Positions 42,058 through 51,246 are shown, counted from the first letter of the stretch. The stretch is DNA of 64,000 bases from an uncultured Bacteroides sp. (GCA_900555635.1 USLU01000010.1:58428-122427); one strand, 5' to 3'. Notes: generated by a model not told the origin, from the letters alone. Translations and numbers: made by a program.

Positions 42058-43167
42058 TCATTCCTCCCACTCACGATCTATGTTGCCTCTGGTATCATAA
42101 GAGATCCAATGCCCAAAACGGTTGTCGTTGCGATATTCTCCTTTGGTCTTCAAAGTGCCTTCCTTGATTTTCCCGGCTTTATCGGGCACATAAACAGCTT
42201 CGTAAGCACCATGACGGCGACCGTTGACGTAAGTGAACGTCTCGATGTAATCGTTCTGGTTGCTGGTAATCCAAACACGTTCCGTACCATTCTTTTTGTC
42301 ATTCTTATAGTGAGTTTCGCGGATTACTTTATTGCCGGAAGGGGCGTAAACCACCCAAAGACCGTCTCTCTTACCTTCTTTATACCGTTCTACTTCCTCG
42401 CGCACACCGGTAGAGGCAAACTTCACCCGTTCACCATCCAGTAGATCATTAGCATAATGTTCTATGGTAACCGTGTCGCCAAGGTCATTGAATTCCAGCC
42501 AAAGACCGGTCTTATGCCCATTATCGTCATATTGACCTAAAACTTCGGGTGCCTCGGTGTCTGCGAAAAGCTTTTCGTATTTGCCTACAGGTTTGCCGTG
42601 ATTGTAATAGCTGGTGGTAGTATATAGGTGGCGACCGTTCATGAATTTCCACTGACGGCCATGCAACCTGCCATCCTCATAGTTTTCATCGGACCACAAA
42701 TGCCCGTCCTCCCAATTATATTCCTTGAAATTACCCTGTTCCCTGCCATCCTTATAAAACCCTTTACGCTTTATTTTACCGTTTTCGAAGTAAGCAATGA
42801 CATCTCCATCCAACGTATCATTCCGAAAGGTATATTCTTCAGTGACTGCTCCATTCACATATCGGTGGAAAGTTCCATGTTTCCGCCCTTCTTTGTATGC
42901 ACCCTCCGTTCTTAGTTCGTTCCGTTTATACTCTTTATATACGCCATCGTACAAGCCGTCTTTAAAAACAGCCTGAACGTACTCCGAACGATAACCGTCG
43001 ATGATACGAAATTCTCCATTCAAAGGTTTCTCATTTTTTCTTTCGCGAAAGAAATGACGTCCGTCTCCCAAGTTAACTTCAGACACCTCACCAACCTGAT
43101 AACTCTCTTGTGCCATGATGAACGTAGTACTTAGTAACAGTATACAAACGTTCAAGCCTCTTTTCAT
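42058..43167 (-). CDS. YwqK/MORN-repeat exported protein
   Basis: Signal peptide (MKRGLNVCILLLSTTFIMAQ) then about ten repeats of the pattern G-x-W/Y-x-x-Y-x-NG (for example EGAYKEGRKHGTFHRYVNG, YKDGREQGNFKEYN, FTYVNGRRHGAYEAVY), the YwqK antitoxin-like/MORN fold. The label antitoxin comes from the family name only; no toxin gene is nearby. Start at 43167 gives a clean signal peptide; an earlier ATG at 43191 would lie too close to the TAATTTTG box at 43211-43218. Probably a periplasmic or outer-membrane protein of unknown role. Confidence 0.78.
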   Translation of the reverse strand: MKRGLNVCILLLSTTFIMAQESYQVGEVSEVNLGDGRHFFRERKNEKPLNGEFRIIDGYRSEYVQAVFKDGLYDGVYKEYKRNELRTEGAYKEGRKHGTFHRYVNGAVTEEYTFRNDTLDGDVIAYFENGKIKRKGFYKDGREQGNFKEYNWEDGHLWSDENYEDGRLHGRQWKFMNGRHLYTTTSYYNHGKPVGKYEKLFADTEAPEVLGQYDDNGHKTGLWLEFNDLGDTVTIEHYANDLLDGERVKFASTGVREEVERYKEGKRDGLWVVYAPSGNKVIRETHYKNDKKNGTERVWITSNQNDYIETFTYVNGRRHGAYEAVYVPDKAGKIKEGTLKTKGEYRNDNRFGHWISYDTRGNIDREWEE

Positions 43168-43191
43168 TGTAATACTCATTGTTTCGTGCAA

Positions 43192-43363
43192 TTAATTTTT
43201 GTTCGAGGGACAAAATTAAAGGCAAACTATGAGTTACTAAAGCAAAACTGGGAGACAAATAAGAGTATATCAAAAAGCGACATAACTCACTTTAGGCAAG
43301 CATTTTACCATCAACATCCGTCTATTCCTGAGGGGGACAAATACCGGATACGACTGCTATTCA
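43192..43363. other. intergenic region between two minus-strand genes
   Basis: Holds the minus-strand -7 box TAATTTTG (43218-43211) for the YwqK gene. Nothing else recognised. Confidence 0.45.
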
Positions 43364-45037
43364 CTAGAAATTCCGCAGAAATTCTTCTAATGTGACGCCA
43401 CTACCCGAACCCATTTTATCAACACGGATTCGTTTCAGGCGTTTCTTCACGGAATCTTTTTCCAAGTGCATGATCTGTGCTATTTCCTGTTGGGACAATT
43501 GCATCTTGACCATACAGCAATAACGCAAATCTTCTTTATTCAGATTGGGGTATTCTTGCAACAAACGAATCGTGAATCGATTGAAAATAGCATCGGCATT
43601 TTCAGTGATTACTTCCCAGTCTTTATCCGAAAGAATGATGTTCCCGCCTTTGCTGGCCTCTTCCGCCTCCTGCAATACACGCAGATTCAGCTGGCGGAAA
43701 AAAGCACCTTTCAGCTCATTCTCCTTTTCACGAAGCTCGGCTATCTGGCGCATGCTTTCTACCCGCTCTTCATTACGGAGCTGCAATTCTTCCTGCTGGG
43801 ATATGATTTGTTGCTGCTGCCCGATGAGCTGTGTTTGCTGGGCAATCAGACGACGGCGGTTACGGCGATAGAATATGAAATAGACTCCACCTGCAATCCA
43901 CAGTAATGCAATGGCAATGGCCACTACCCAATAAATACGGTATCTTTCGGCCGTCACCTTTGCTTGCCAACTCAGATTTTCGGCACGCAAACGTTCGTGT
44001 TCATAAAGGTTTTGCAATGCAATCAGTTCGGTACTTCTATTTTTAGCCTTGATAGAATCGTCTATTTCGGTATAACGCAACAAGAATTGATAGGCATCTT
44101 TATATCGCCCCATAGCATGGTAAGTATCTGCCATGTTATAGTAACGGGCCTCTTGCGTAAAGGGATCGGGACACGGAGCAGACTTCTGAAAATAGTAATA
44201 TGCCGAGTCATATTGACCCAATTTACCAAGAATGGTTGATTTCTCTGAATAATGACCGGTGATGTGTGCCGTATCTTGAGGATGGCGGCATTGCAAAGCC
44301 TTATTAACGTACTTCAATGCAAGATCATACTGCCCGGTCTCAGTATAAATGGCCATAAAACGGGTATATATATAAGGTAATCTATCCAACATGGAGTCGC
44401 GTAAAGCTACCTGATGCATAGCTTCTGTATAATGCAAGGCACTATCGTAACGTGCCATGAACAAATGGCCGTATGCAATATCCCCCAGCGAAATGCACTC
44501 ATAAGAACTATTCTTCAGGCGCCGGGCAATTGCCAACGCTTTGTGTGAATACGATATTTTATCAGCAAACAGACGTTCTTTAGCAACCACTACCCCCGCC
44601 CATGTATTCGCCGCATATCGGAACTTGTCACTCACCTCCTGCCCTTCGGAGTAACGCAAAGCCTCCAAAAAGTATTTCATGGCTTCCTCCGGACGCTGGA
44701 ATTGACGGGCAACATATCCCGCACGGAACAAACTACGGGCGATATGCACCGTGTCGGTAGTCTGGTGGTAATAATCCAATGCCACAGATAGCAGGGAATC
44801 GGTTCCGGCATTGATAGAGTCTTTGTAGCGTGCCACTTCGGCAGACAATAAAGCATAAAGGGCATAATCCGGTTTTATCAGTTCTTCCGGCTCCCTTATT
44901 TCGGCAAGCACACTACACGCACTATCTTTCAGTTCTCTTTCCATTAGATCATCCGCCAGTTGAAGACGCACATCGGGCTGACGGCAAGCTATAAACATTA
45001 TCGGTAAAACAGCCGTCCATAGTAGTTTTTGTTTCAT
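43364..45037 (-). CDS. TPR lipoprotein with membrane helix and C-terminal HTH
   Basis: 557 residues. Lipobox-like FIAC at 16-19 after a short signal, then a run of tetratricopeptide helices (about 30-330: ALDYYHQ, YYFQKSAPC, YKDAYQFLLRY), a membrane helix at about 372-391, a coiled coil (QQTQLIGQQQQIISQQEEL) and a C-terminal helix-turn-helix-like end (NKEDLRYCCMVKMQLSQQEIAQIM, then DSVKKRLKRIRV). This sensor-regulator layout is common in Bacteroides. The lipobox and the cytoplasmic HTH conflict unless the N terminus is a plain signal anchor. Targets unknown. Confidence 0.8.
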   Translation of the reverse strand: MKQKLLWTAVLPIMFIACRQPDVRLQLADDLMERELKDSACSVLAEIREPEELIKPDYALYALLSAEVARYKDSINAGTDSLLSVALDYYHQTTDTVHIARSLFRAGYVARQFQRPEEAMKYFLEALRYSEGQEVSDKFRYAANTWAGVVVAKERLFADKISYSHKALAIARRLKNSSYECISLGDIAYGHLFMARYDSALHYTEAMHQVALRDSMLDRLPYIYTRFMAIYTETGQYDLALKYVNKALQCRHPQDTAHITGHYSEKSTILGKLGQYDSAYYYFQKSAPCPDPFTQEARYYNMADTYHAMGRYKDAYQFLLRYTEIDDSIKAKNRSTELIALQNLYEHERLRAENLSWQAKVTAERYRIYWVVAIAIALLWIAGGVYFIFYRRNRRRLIAQQTQLIGQQQQIISQQEELQLRNEERVESMRQIAELREKENELKGAFFRQLNLRVLQEAEEASKGGNIILSDKDWEVITENADAIFNRFTIRLLQEYPNLNKEDLRYCCMVKMQLSQQEIAQIMHLEKDSVKKRLKRIRVDKMGSGSGVTLEEFLRNF

Positions 45038-45087
45038 ACGGCAAAAGTAACTGATTTACTCAGAAAATGAAAATATCAGCAGAACTC

Positions 45088-45118
45088 TTTGTCAATCAAA
45101 AGAAAAAGCCTACCTTTG
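45088..45118 (+). promoter_or_regulatory. promoter of rpsP
   Basis: TTTG at 45088-45091, 19-base spacer, TACCTTTG at 45111-45118; one of the best consensus matches in the window, with a 59-base leader. Confidence 0.8.
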
Positions 45119-45177
45119 CAGCCGCTATTACGAGATAGTAGCATAATTCAAATCATTAACTAAAACATTTAAATTAA

Positions 45178-45720
45178 ATGGCAACAAAAATCAGATTGCA
45201 AAGACATGGACGTAAAAGCTACGCTTTCTACTCTATCGTAATTGCAGACGTAAGAGCACCACGTGATGGTAAATTTATTGAGAAGATTGGTACTTACAAC
45301 CCTAACACCAATCCTGCCACAGTAGATTTGAAGTTCGACCGCGCACTTGACTGGGTATTAAAAGGCGCTCAACCTACCGACACCGTTCGTAACATCCTTT
45401 CTGATGAAGGCGTTTACATGAAGAAACATCTTCTGGGTGGTGTAGCAAAAGGTGCATTTGGTGAAGCAGAAGCTGAAACTAAATTCGAAGCTTGGAAGAA
45501 CAACAAACAATCAGGTTTGGCTGCCCTGAAAGCTAAGGAAGAAGAAGCTAAGAAAGCTGAAGCTAAAGCACGTCTGGAAGCAGAAAAGAAAGTAAATGCA
45601 GAAAAAGCTAAAGCATTGGCTGAAAAGAAAGCCGCTGAAGCTGCTGCTAACGCACCTGCAGAAGAAGCAACCGAAGCTCCGGCAGAAGAAGCTCCTGCTA
45701 CAGAAGCTGCTGCTGAATAA
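45178..45720 (+). CDS. rpsP: 30S ribosomal protein S16 with long Ala/Glu/Lys tail
   Basis: The conserved S16 body is in the first 90 or so residues (KIRLQRHGRKSYAFYSIVIAD and YNPNTNPATVDLKFDRAL). S16 is usually about 80-90 residues; this one has 180, with a charged, low-complexity tail from about residue 95 (EEEAKKAEAKARLEAEKK, then an EAPAEE-rich end). Tails like this are usual in Bacteroidetes S16. Monocistronic: strong promoter upstream, strong terminator downstream. Confidence 0.96.
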   Translation: MATKIRLQRHGRKSYAFYSIVIADVRAPRDGKFIEKIGTYNPNTNPATVDLKFDRALDWVLKGAQPTDTVRNILSDEGVYMKKHLLGGVAKGAFGEAEAETKFEAWKNNKQSGLAALKAKEEEAKKAEAKARLEAEKKVNAEKAKALAEKKAAEAAANAPAEEATEAPAEEAPATEAAAE

Positions 45721-45762
45721 TAGTAAGCACAGCATTAACTACAAAAATGGGATTAAAACTAT

Positions 45763-45797
45763 AAAATCCTCTCCGGTACTGCCGGAGGGGATTTTTT
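45763..45797 (+). terminator. rpsP terminator
   Basis: Stem AAAATCC-T-CTCCGG / CCGGAG-G-GGATTTT with a TACTG loop and a T run. Confidence 0.85.
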
Positions 45798-45803
45798 ATT
45801 TAT

Positions 45804-45811
45804 TATCTTTG
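45804..45811 (+). promoter_or_regulatory. -7 element of the tlpA-like gene
   Basis: TATCTTTG, 33 bases before the ATG at 45845 and directly after the rpsP terminator. Confidence 0.6.
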
Positions 45812-45844
45812 TAACGATTATCATTCACTTAAAAGAATCAAGCA

Positions 45845-46942
45845 ATGAAAAAGTTAATTTATCTCCTCGCTGTTGCTGCTGTAATTGTAGCTTGTAACAG
45901 CGGAAACAAGGGCTACACCGTAACCGGAACCGTAGAGGGATCGGCCGATGGTGACACCGTATTCCTGGAAACCGTAGAAGGACGCCAGTTCGTGAAATTG
46001 GATACTGCGGTCATTGAAAACGGAACTTTCACTTTTAAAGGTACACAAGACTCTGCCGTCAACCGTTACATCACTTACAAACCGGCCGGCAAAGAAGGCA
46101 TAGCTATTGATTTCTTCCTCGAAAACGGAAATATCAACATCAAGATGTCTCAAGATGAAAAGTCAGCTACCGGTACTGCAAACAATGACATCTTCCAAGG
46201 AGTAAGAGTGCAGATGGATGGTGTAAACAAGCAAATGATGGCTATCTACGAATCTATGTCCGATACAACTTTGACCGACGAACAACGTCAGGCTAAAGGT
46301 CAGGAAATGGACGCATTGGATAAGAAACTCATAGAAATCGCAAAGGCTGAAATCAACAAGAATATAACCAACCCTGTAGGTATACTTCTGTTGAAACAGA
46401 ACTTCTATTACTTGGATGTTGCGGATCTTGATCCGTTAATGCCGCAAATCCCTGCCGCTTACAACAATGACGAAACTATCATCAAAATTAAAAACAACGT
46501 AGAAAATATGAAAGCTACTGCCGTAGGACAAAAGTTCACCGATTTCGAGATGCAGACTCCGGAAGGCAAGGCTGTAAAACTGTCTGATTATGCAGGTAAA
46601 GGCAAAGTGGTACTCGTTGACTTCTGGGCTAGCTGGTGCGGTCCTTGCCGTCGCGAAATGCCGAACCTGGTAGATGCTTATGCCAAATACAAAAACAAGA
46701 ACTTCGAAATCGTAGGTGTATCGTTAGACCGTGACGGTGAAGCTTGGAAAGATGGAATCAAAAAGCTGAACATCACATGGCCGCAAATGTCCGACCTGCA
46801 ATATTGGAATAGCCTGGGTGCCAAAATGTATGCCGTAAGCAGCATTCCCCACACTATGCTGATTGACGGTGAAGGTACTATCATTGCACGTGGCTTGCAC
46901 GGTGACGAACTGGAAGCTAAATTAGCTGAAGTTGTGAAATAA
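45845..46942 (+). CDS. TlpA-like thiol-disulfide lipoprotein with DUF4369 domain
   Basis: 365 residues. Lipoprotein signal (LLAVAAVIVAC, Cys about 17), a DUF4369-type N-terminal beta domain (about 25-125, YTVTGTVEGSADGDTV) and a helical linker, then a thioredoxin fold with the active site WASWCGPCRREMPN and a late SSIPHTMLIDG cis-Pro loop. Expected to reduce or exchange disulfides in the periplasm from the inner or outer membrane. Its own promoter and no partner gene; substrate unknown. Confidence 0.88.
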   Translation: MKKLIYLLAVAAVIVACNSGNKGYTVTGTVEGSADGDTVFLETVEGRQFVKLDTAVIENGTFTFKGTQDSAVNRYITYKPAGKEGIAIDFFLENGNINIKMSQDEKSATGTANNDIFQGVRVQMDGVNKQMMAIYESMSDTTLTDEQRQAKGQEMDALDKKLIEIAKAEINKNITNPVGILLLKQNFYYLDVADLDPLMPQIPAAYNNDETIIKIKNNVENMKATAVGQKFTDFEMQTPEGKAVKLSDYAGKGKVVLVDFWASWCGPCRREMPNLVDAYAKYKNKNFEIVGVSLDRDGEAWKDGIKKLNITWPQMSDLQYWNSLGAKMYAVSSIPHTMLIDGEGTIIARGLHGDELEAKLAEVVK

Positions 46943-46967
46943 GCGCGAAGCCTGAGAAAACAAAATA

Positions 46968-47071
46968 AATGACGCACTTCGATAAGGTAAATGACATAGG
47001 TCATGCCTTGCGAAGTGCGTCATTCGTATTTAAAAACTGCGTTGTTTCAGGAGATAAGGTGTGTCATTTCA
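46968..47071. repeat. 22-base phased inverted repeat array, copy 3
   Basis: Forward cores at 46970 (TGACGCA) and 46992 (TGACATA); inverted cores at 47016 (TGCGTCATT), 47038 (worn, TGCGTTGTT) and 47060 (TGTGTCATT). Steps 22, 24, 22, 22. AATGACGCACTTCG at 46968-46981 and its exact complement at 47011-47024 form a 14-base perfect stem. The array bridges two convergent genes and touches the stop codon of the minus-strand one. Confidence 0.88.
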
Positions 47072-48034
47072 GGAGAAGATACGATCTGCCATCTCCTTGC
47101 CCAACCGGATAGTCTCCCACTGCGCATCTTCATCATTATCCGAAGGAGAAAGGACAAAATTAGCATCCGGCAAGCACAAAGTGAAACGTTTCAAAGGGAT
47201 ATAATTCAGTACGTTTTCCGTCTTGGCTTGCAGCTCGTCCAGTTCGTCTTCATGGGGATAGCGGGAAAGGACAAAACCGAATATCGCCTCTTTTTCGTGC
47301 AGGAACCAAAGAAGGCGTGTACGGTCGCAAGAACCGCAATCGTAATTCAGGAAATATGCATCGGCGCCGTGCAACTGCACCAACATATCCGTCGGAGCGT
47401 GGAAAGCGACAAACATTCCGGCAGGACGTTCACGCAACACCCGGTTATTCAGATTAATGGTTTCTTCCATAACTACGGAATGAACACCATCGAACTGTAT
47501 ATAACGGCAACCCGCCTCAGAAAGCTTATTAAGTAGGAATTTATAGGCAGAGGCGATATCGTCCGCCAAAAGGCGCAGATCGGGATAAATAGTTTCCAAC
47601 TGGCTACGTTCCACTCTTTGGATGAGCTGTGTCATTACTTCGGCAGGCGAAGGGATATGTTGTTTCGACATTATGTCTGTACCGGCTACAGAAACAAGGA
47701 AAGCAAATTCTTCGAGGATAGGATGTTGAAGCAGATTTATACGATTGGTAATTTCTAAGGCAGAACCTTCGGTGAAAAGTTTATTGTCTTTAGTGCGAAT
47801 ACCCTCCCAGCTTTCCAAGAAATCACGGCTTCGGAAACCACCGTCGGAAACCACTTTCATATCCGACGCTTTGAGCCTATCTACGAGTTTGCGAATTTCA
47901 GTGTCCTCTATCTCCTTTAAAGTATGTCGATTAATCTGTTCTTTTTGATATTGTTCACGGGCTTTTTGCAATGCTGATGGTACGCAGAACGCACCTGCAA
48001 TGTCTAATTTATACGGGGGAAATACATTTGCCAT
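47069..48034 (-). CDS. MetE C-terminal-domain-like (YxjG/YxjH) protein
   Basis: 321 residues from the ATG at 48034. It looks like the catalytic barrel of cobalamin-independent methionine synthase alone: KVVSDGGFRSRDFLESWEGI, YIQFDGVHSVVMEE and NYDCGSCDRTRLLWFL are compatible with the zinc/substrate strands, with some departures from the usual His-x-Cys pattern. It may use a methyl donor other than methyltetrahydrofolate; the substrate is not known. An in-frame upstream ATG at 48064 is possible. A TATATTTG box lies at 48146-48139 on the same strand. Confidence 0.7.
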   Translation of the reverse strand: MANVFPPYKLDIAGAFCVPSALQKAREQYQKEQINRHTLKEIEDTEIRKLVDRLKASDMKVVSDGGFRSRDFLESWEGIRTKDNKLFTEGSALEITNRINLLQHPILEEFAFLVSVAGTDIMSKQHIPSPAEVMTQLIQRVERSQLETIYPDLRLLADDIASAYKFLLNKLSEAGCRYIQFDGVHSVVMEETINLNNRVLRERPAGMFVAFHAPTDMLVQLHGADAYFLNYDCGSCDRTRLLWFLHEKEAIFGFVLSRYPHEDELDELQAKTENVLNYIPLKRFTLCLPDANFVLSPSDNDEDAQWETIRLGKEMADRIFS

Positions 48035-48064
48035 ATTCATTTTTCTTTGAGTTATAAAAAACAA

Positions 48065-48299
48065 TGATGCTTCAATCTGATACCCTTACGTACTTATTAA
48101 GCATTAAGGATGAGAGCCTTAAGCAAATTGACGGAATGCAAATATAATGAAAGTATTTGTAAATCTGCAATATGCAATCATTATTTAACGTAAATCTGAG
48201 ACTTACACAAGTACGTCCTCCTCTTTGCCATAAGAGCACAATCTTCACACCGTATCGAAATTCTTCATTCCTCACTCTTCATTCTTCATTTATATTTTC
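48065..48299. other. intergenic region between divergent genes
   Basis: Holds a minus-strand -7 box (48139-48146) and, near 48262-48290, ATTCTTCATT simple repeats that precede the thrE-type gene. No ORF supported. Confidence 0.5.
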
Positions 48300-48307
48300 T
48301 ACCTTTG
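48300..48307 (+). promoter_or_regulatory. -7 element of the threonine/serine exporter operon
   Basis: TACCTTTG, 25 bases before the ATG at 48332; it rules out a TTG start at 48305. Confidence 0.65.
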
Positions 48308-48331
48308 CACCCGTTTTCAGTAGATATTAGA

Positions 48332-49099
48332 ATGAACTCATCGAAAGAATTAAAGGATATCGCACGATTCCTTCAAGAATATGCCAACCGACTCATGGGA
48401 TCGGGGGTGCATACTTCGCGTGTGATACGAAATACCCGAAGGATTGGGCATTCATTAAATGTAGATGCCAAAATCAGTCTTTTCCAAAAGACACTCGTCA
48501 TTAGTGTATGTGATAACGATAGTCAGGAAGTGTATAATGAAGTTTCTATTATACCCGCCTTCCCTATCAGCTTCGAGCTGAACGCCGAGTTGAGCGCACT
48601 CAGTTGGGAAGCATACGACAACCACCTGCCACTTGAAACTCTGTGGGACAAGTACGAACAAATCATTGCCCATCCCAAAATGGACCCGCTTTGCACACTC
48701 TTCCTGGTTGGTTTTGCCAATGCTTCATTCTGCGCCTTGTTTGGGGGCGACTGGACGGCTCGGGGCATTGTATTCTCTGCGACATTGATCGGCTTCTACA
48801 TCAAGCAGGTGATGCAGAAAAAGCACATCAACCATTACATCATTTTTGTAGTATCCGCTTTTATAGCCTCATTGGTTGCTTCATCAGCATTGACACTCAA
48901 CACCACAGCCGAAATTGCCATTGCAACCAGCGTACTCTTTCTGGTACCGGGTGTTCCTTTGTTGAACGGGGTTATCGACATTGTAGAAGGCCACTCGCTG
49001 ACCGGATGCAGCCGCCTTATACACGCATTGTTGTTGGTACTGTGCATCGCCGTAGGTCTGTCCGGTACACTTATGCTTGTCAGAAACAGTTTGCTTTAA
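48332..49099 (+). CDS. threonine/serine exporter, N-terminal (ThrE-like) subunit
   Basis: 255 residues. The soluble start (KDIARFLQEYANRLMGSGVHTSRVIRNTRR) is the ThrE N-terminal domain and about five membrane helices follow (for example LFLVGFANASFCALFGGD, VSAFIASLVASSALTL, VLFLVPGVPLLNGVIDI). The family exports threonine and serine; here it is split into two genes, the second 35 bases on. ATG 48332 follows the TACCTTTG box. Confidence 0.88.
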   Translation: MNSSKELKDIARFLQEYANRLMGSGVHTSRVIRNTRRIGHSLNVDAKISLFQKTLVISVCDNDSQEVYNEVSIIPAFPISFELNAELSALSWEAYDNHLPLETLWDKYEQIIAHPKMDPLCTLFLVGFANASFCALFGGDWTARGIVFSATLIGFYIKQVMQKKHINHYIIFVVSAFIASLVASSALTLNTTAEIAIATSVLFLVPGVPLLNGVIDIVEGHSLTGCSRLIHALLLVLCIAVGLSGTLMLVRNSLL

Positions 49100-49133
49100 T
49101 TGTTAATTCGTAATTTGTAATTCATAATTTAAA

Positions 49134-49628
49134 ATGATAATATCAGATATCCTCTCTGACGGAATATTTGCCGCCATCGCTGCCATTGGTTTCGGAGCTA
49201 TTTCGGACCCTCCTTTGCGCGCATTCTCATCTATCGCACTGCTTGCTGCCGTAGGGCATGCACTCCGTTTCTGCCTGATGACTTATTTAGGAGTAGATAT
49301 TGCCACTGCTTCGTTGTGTGCTTCATTCACCATCGGTATGGGTAGTTTGCTACTGGGCAAACGAATCTTTTGTCCGATGACGGTACTTTACATCCCCGCA
49401 CTGCTGCCGATGGTTCCGGGTATGTATGCTTACAAAATCGTGTTCTCGCTGATTATGTTCATGCAAAACCTGAAAGTACCGGAACTTCAACAAAAATATA
49501 TGATGGAGATGTGTACCAATTCTGTGATAACGTGCAGCGTCATCTTCATGCTGGCTGTAGGGGCAACCATACCGTTGTTCCTTTTCAAAACCCGGGCATT
49601 CTCGATGACAAGACACGAGAAACAGTAA
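49134..49628 (+). CDS. threonine/serine exporter, C-terminal (ThrE_2) subunit
   Basis: 164 residues, five membrane segments: FAAIAAIGFGAISDPPLRAF, ALRFCLMTYLGVDIATASLC and PALLPMVPGMYAYKIVFSL. It complements the upstream protein to form the ten-helix ThrE, a split arrangement common in bacteria. The gap to 49099 consists of simple-repeat DNA. Confidence 0.88.
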   Translation: MIISDILSDGIFAAIAAIGFGAISDPPLRAFSSIALLAAVGHALRFCLMTYLGVDIATASLCASFTIGMGSLLLGKRIFCPMTVLYIPALLPMVPGMYAYKIVFSLIMFMQNLKVPELQQKYMMEMCTNSVITCSVIFMLAVGATIPLFLFKTRAFSMTRHEKQ

Positions 49629-49664
49629 CAATTAAGAATCAAGAATTAAAAAATTAAAGAGCTG

Positions 49665-50396
49665 ATGGAAATATTTTGGAGTACTATTGCGCAATACAAT
49701 GAGGGAACCTGGTGGGCGCAGATCATTATTACCTTGGTAGGTATTCTACTGACTATCTTACTTTACCGGAAACCTACAGTGTGGGTAAAACGTTCAATGA
49801 AAATTTACATGGTGTTCCTGAACAGCTGGATATCCATTGTATACTACATGATATATTGCGGCACACGTAGTTATAATTATATTCTTGCCATATTCTGGGG
49901 TATTATGGCGCTTATCTGGTTATGGGACTTAATTGCTAACTATACGCCTTTCGAACGCAATCCTAAATACAAAGTATTGGTAGGAATACTCTTTGCAATG
50001 CCTTTCCTATACCCGCTTTTCTCATGGGCACGAGGAATGGAGTTTCCGATGATGACCAGTACTGTAATGCCTTGTTCGGTAGCCGTATTTACTATCGGAT
50101 TGCTACTGGCATTCTCCCGCAAAGTCAATCTGCTTGTTATCTTGTTTCTATGCCACTGGGCACTTATTGCATTTTCAAAAGTTTATATCTATAAGATACC
50201 TGAAGACCTACTGCTGGCAAGTGCAACCGTACCCGCCATCTATTTGTTCTTCAAGAATTATTTCGACCAGAATCTGCATAAGGAAACCAAGCCGAGTGCT
50301 CGCTTCATGAACTGGTTCCTCATCGTAATCTGTGCCATCATTGGCATTTTTCTGAGCATTACGTTGTTCAATGGAGTTATAGATAGTAAAGTATAA
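49665..50396 (+). CDS. DUF6064-type membrane protein
   Basis: 243 residues, about eight hydrophobic segments; MEIFWSTIAQYNEGTWWAQI, WVKRSMKIYMVFLNSWISIVYY and HWALIAFSKVYIYKIPED resemble DUF6064. No catalytic motif seen. It follows the exporter pair by 36 bases and probably shares their transcript; the terminator at 50416 closes the unit. Confidence 0.65.
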   Translation: MEIFWSTIAQYNEGTWWAQIIITLVGILLTILLYRKPTVWVKRSMKIYMVFLNSWISIVYYMIYCGTRSYNYILAIFWGIMALIWLWDLIANYTPFERNPKYKVLVGILFAMPFLYPLFSWARGMEFPMMTSTVMPCSVAVFTIGLLLAFSRKVNLLVILFLCHWALIAFSKVYIYKIPEDLLLASATVPAIYLFFKNYFDQNLHKETKPSARFMNWFLIVICAIIGIFLSITLFNGVIDSKV

Positions 50397-50415
50397 AATC
50401 TCTTTCATAAACAAT

Positions 50416-50458
50416 ATGTCCCGTATGAAGATTACTTTTCATACGGGACATTCTTTTT
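50416..50458 (+). terminator. terminator of the exporter/DUF6064 unit
   Basis: Perfect 14-base stem ATGTCCCGTATGAA/TTCATACGGGACAT, 8-base loop, then TCTTTTT. Confidence 0.88.
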
Positions 50459-50496
50459 ACCTTAATTTTACCTATTAACTTGTTAAGCTAGTTATA

Positions 50497-51243
50497 TCAT
50501 TTCTTTTTTCCTTGATTGGCAACCGCTTCCATCAGCTTCTTAATCTCTTCCGGATCACCCAGGAAATAATCGTTTATCAAGTTCAATTCATCGTCGAATT
50601 CAAAAACATAAGGCACGGCAGTTGGCAGGTTCAGATGCACAATCTCATCATCGGGAATATGTTTCAGATGCTTGATAATACCTCGCAAACTATTGCCATG
50701 TGCTACTACCAGAAGCTCATCCGCTGTTTTCAGATTCGGGAAGATTACACATTTCCAATAGGGCATGATACGTTCAATGGTATCTTTCAGCGATTCCGTG
50801 CGGGGTAGTTCAGCATCGGGCACTTCCTTGTAACGGTCTTCAAATCGCGGATTACGCGGATCGTCTTCAGCAAGGGGATGCGGAGCGATGTCAAAGCTAC
50901 GACGCCATACCAGCACTTGTTCATCACCATACTTGGCAGCAGTTTCTGCTTTATTCAAACCTTGCAATTGGCCGTAATGCTTTTCATTCAGTCGCCAGGA
51001 CTTCTCCACCGGAATCCAATCCTGATCCATACGATCCAATACGGAGTCCAATGTTTTAACAGCACGCTTCAAGTAAGATGTATATGCTTTCTTAAAATGA
51101 AAGCCTTTCTCCTTCAATAATTCGCCTGCCTTTATAGCTTCCGAAACACCTTTTTCCGTTAAATCGACATCTGTCCAACCTGTAAAACGGTTTTCTTTAT
51201 TCCATGCGCTCTCACCGTGGCGGAGCAATACTATTCTTTTCAT
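50497..51243 (-). CDS. gpmA: 2,3-bisphosphoglycerate-dependent phosphoglycerate mutase
   Basis: Interconverts 3- and 2-phosphoglycerate in glycolysis. 248 residues: LLRHGESAWN with the phosphorylated His9, TGWTDVDLTEKG, RLNEKHYGQLQGL and LLVVAHGNSLRG with the second His. Single gene; a 9-base hairpin lies directly before its start (51247-51274). Confidence 0.96.
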   Translation of the reverse strand: MKRIVLLRHGESAWNKENRFTGWTDVDLTEKGVSEAIKAGELLKEKGFHFKKAYTSYLKRAVKTLDSVLDRMDQDWIPVEKSWRLNEKHYGQLQGLNKAETAAKYGDEQVLVWRRSFDIAPHPLAEDDPRNPRFEDRYKEVPDAELPRTESLKDTIERIMPYWKCVIFPNLKTADELLVVAHGNSLRGIIKHLKHIPDDEIVHLNLPTAVPYVFEFDDELNLINDYFLGDPEEIKKLMEAVANQGKKK

Positions 51244-51246
51244 ATC

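Noticed and set aside
43186..43395. 69-codon plus-strand frame between two minus-strand genes
   Set aside because: Starts at a weak codon, overlaps the next gene's 3' end and has no family resemblance or promoter.
48305..48331. TTG start for the ThrE-like gene
   Set aside because: Within TACCTTTG; ATG 48332 begins the conserved domain.
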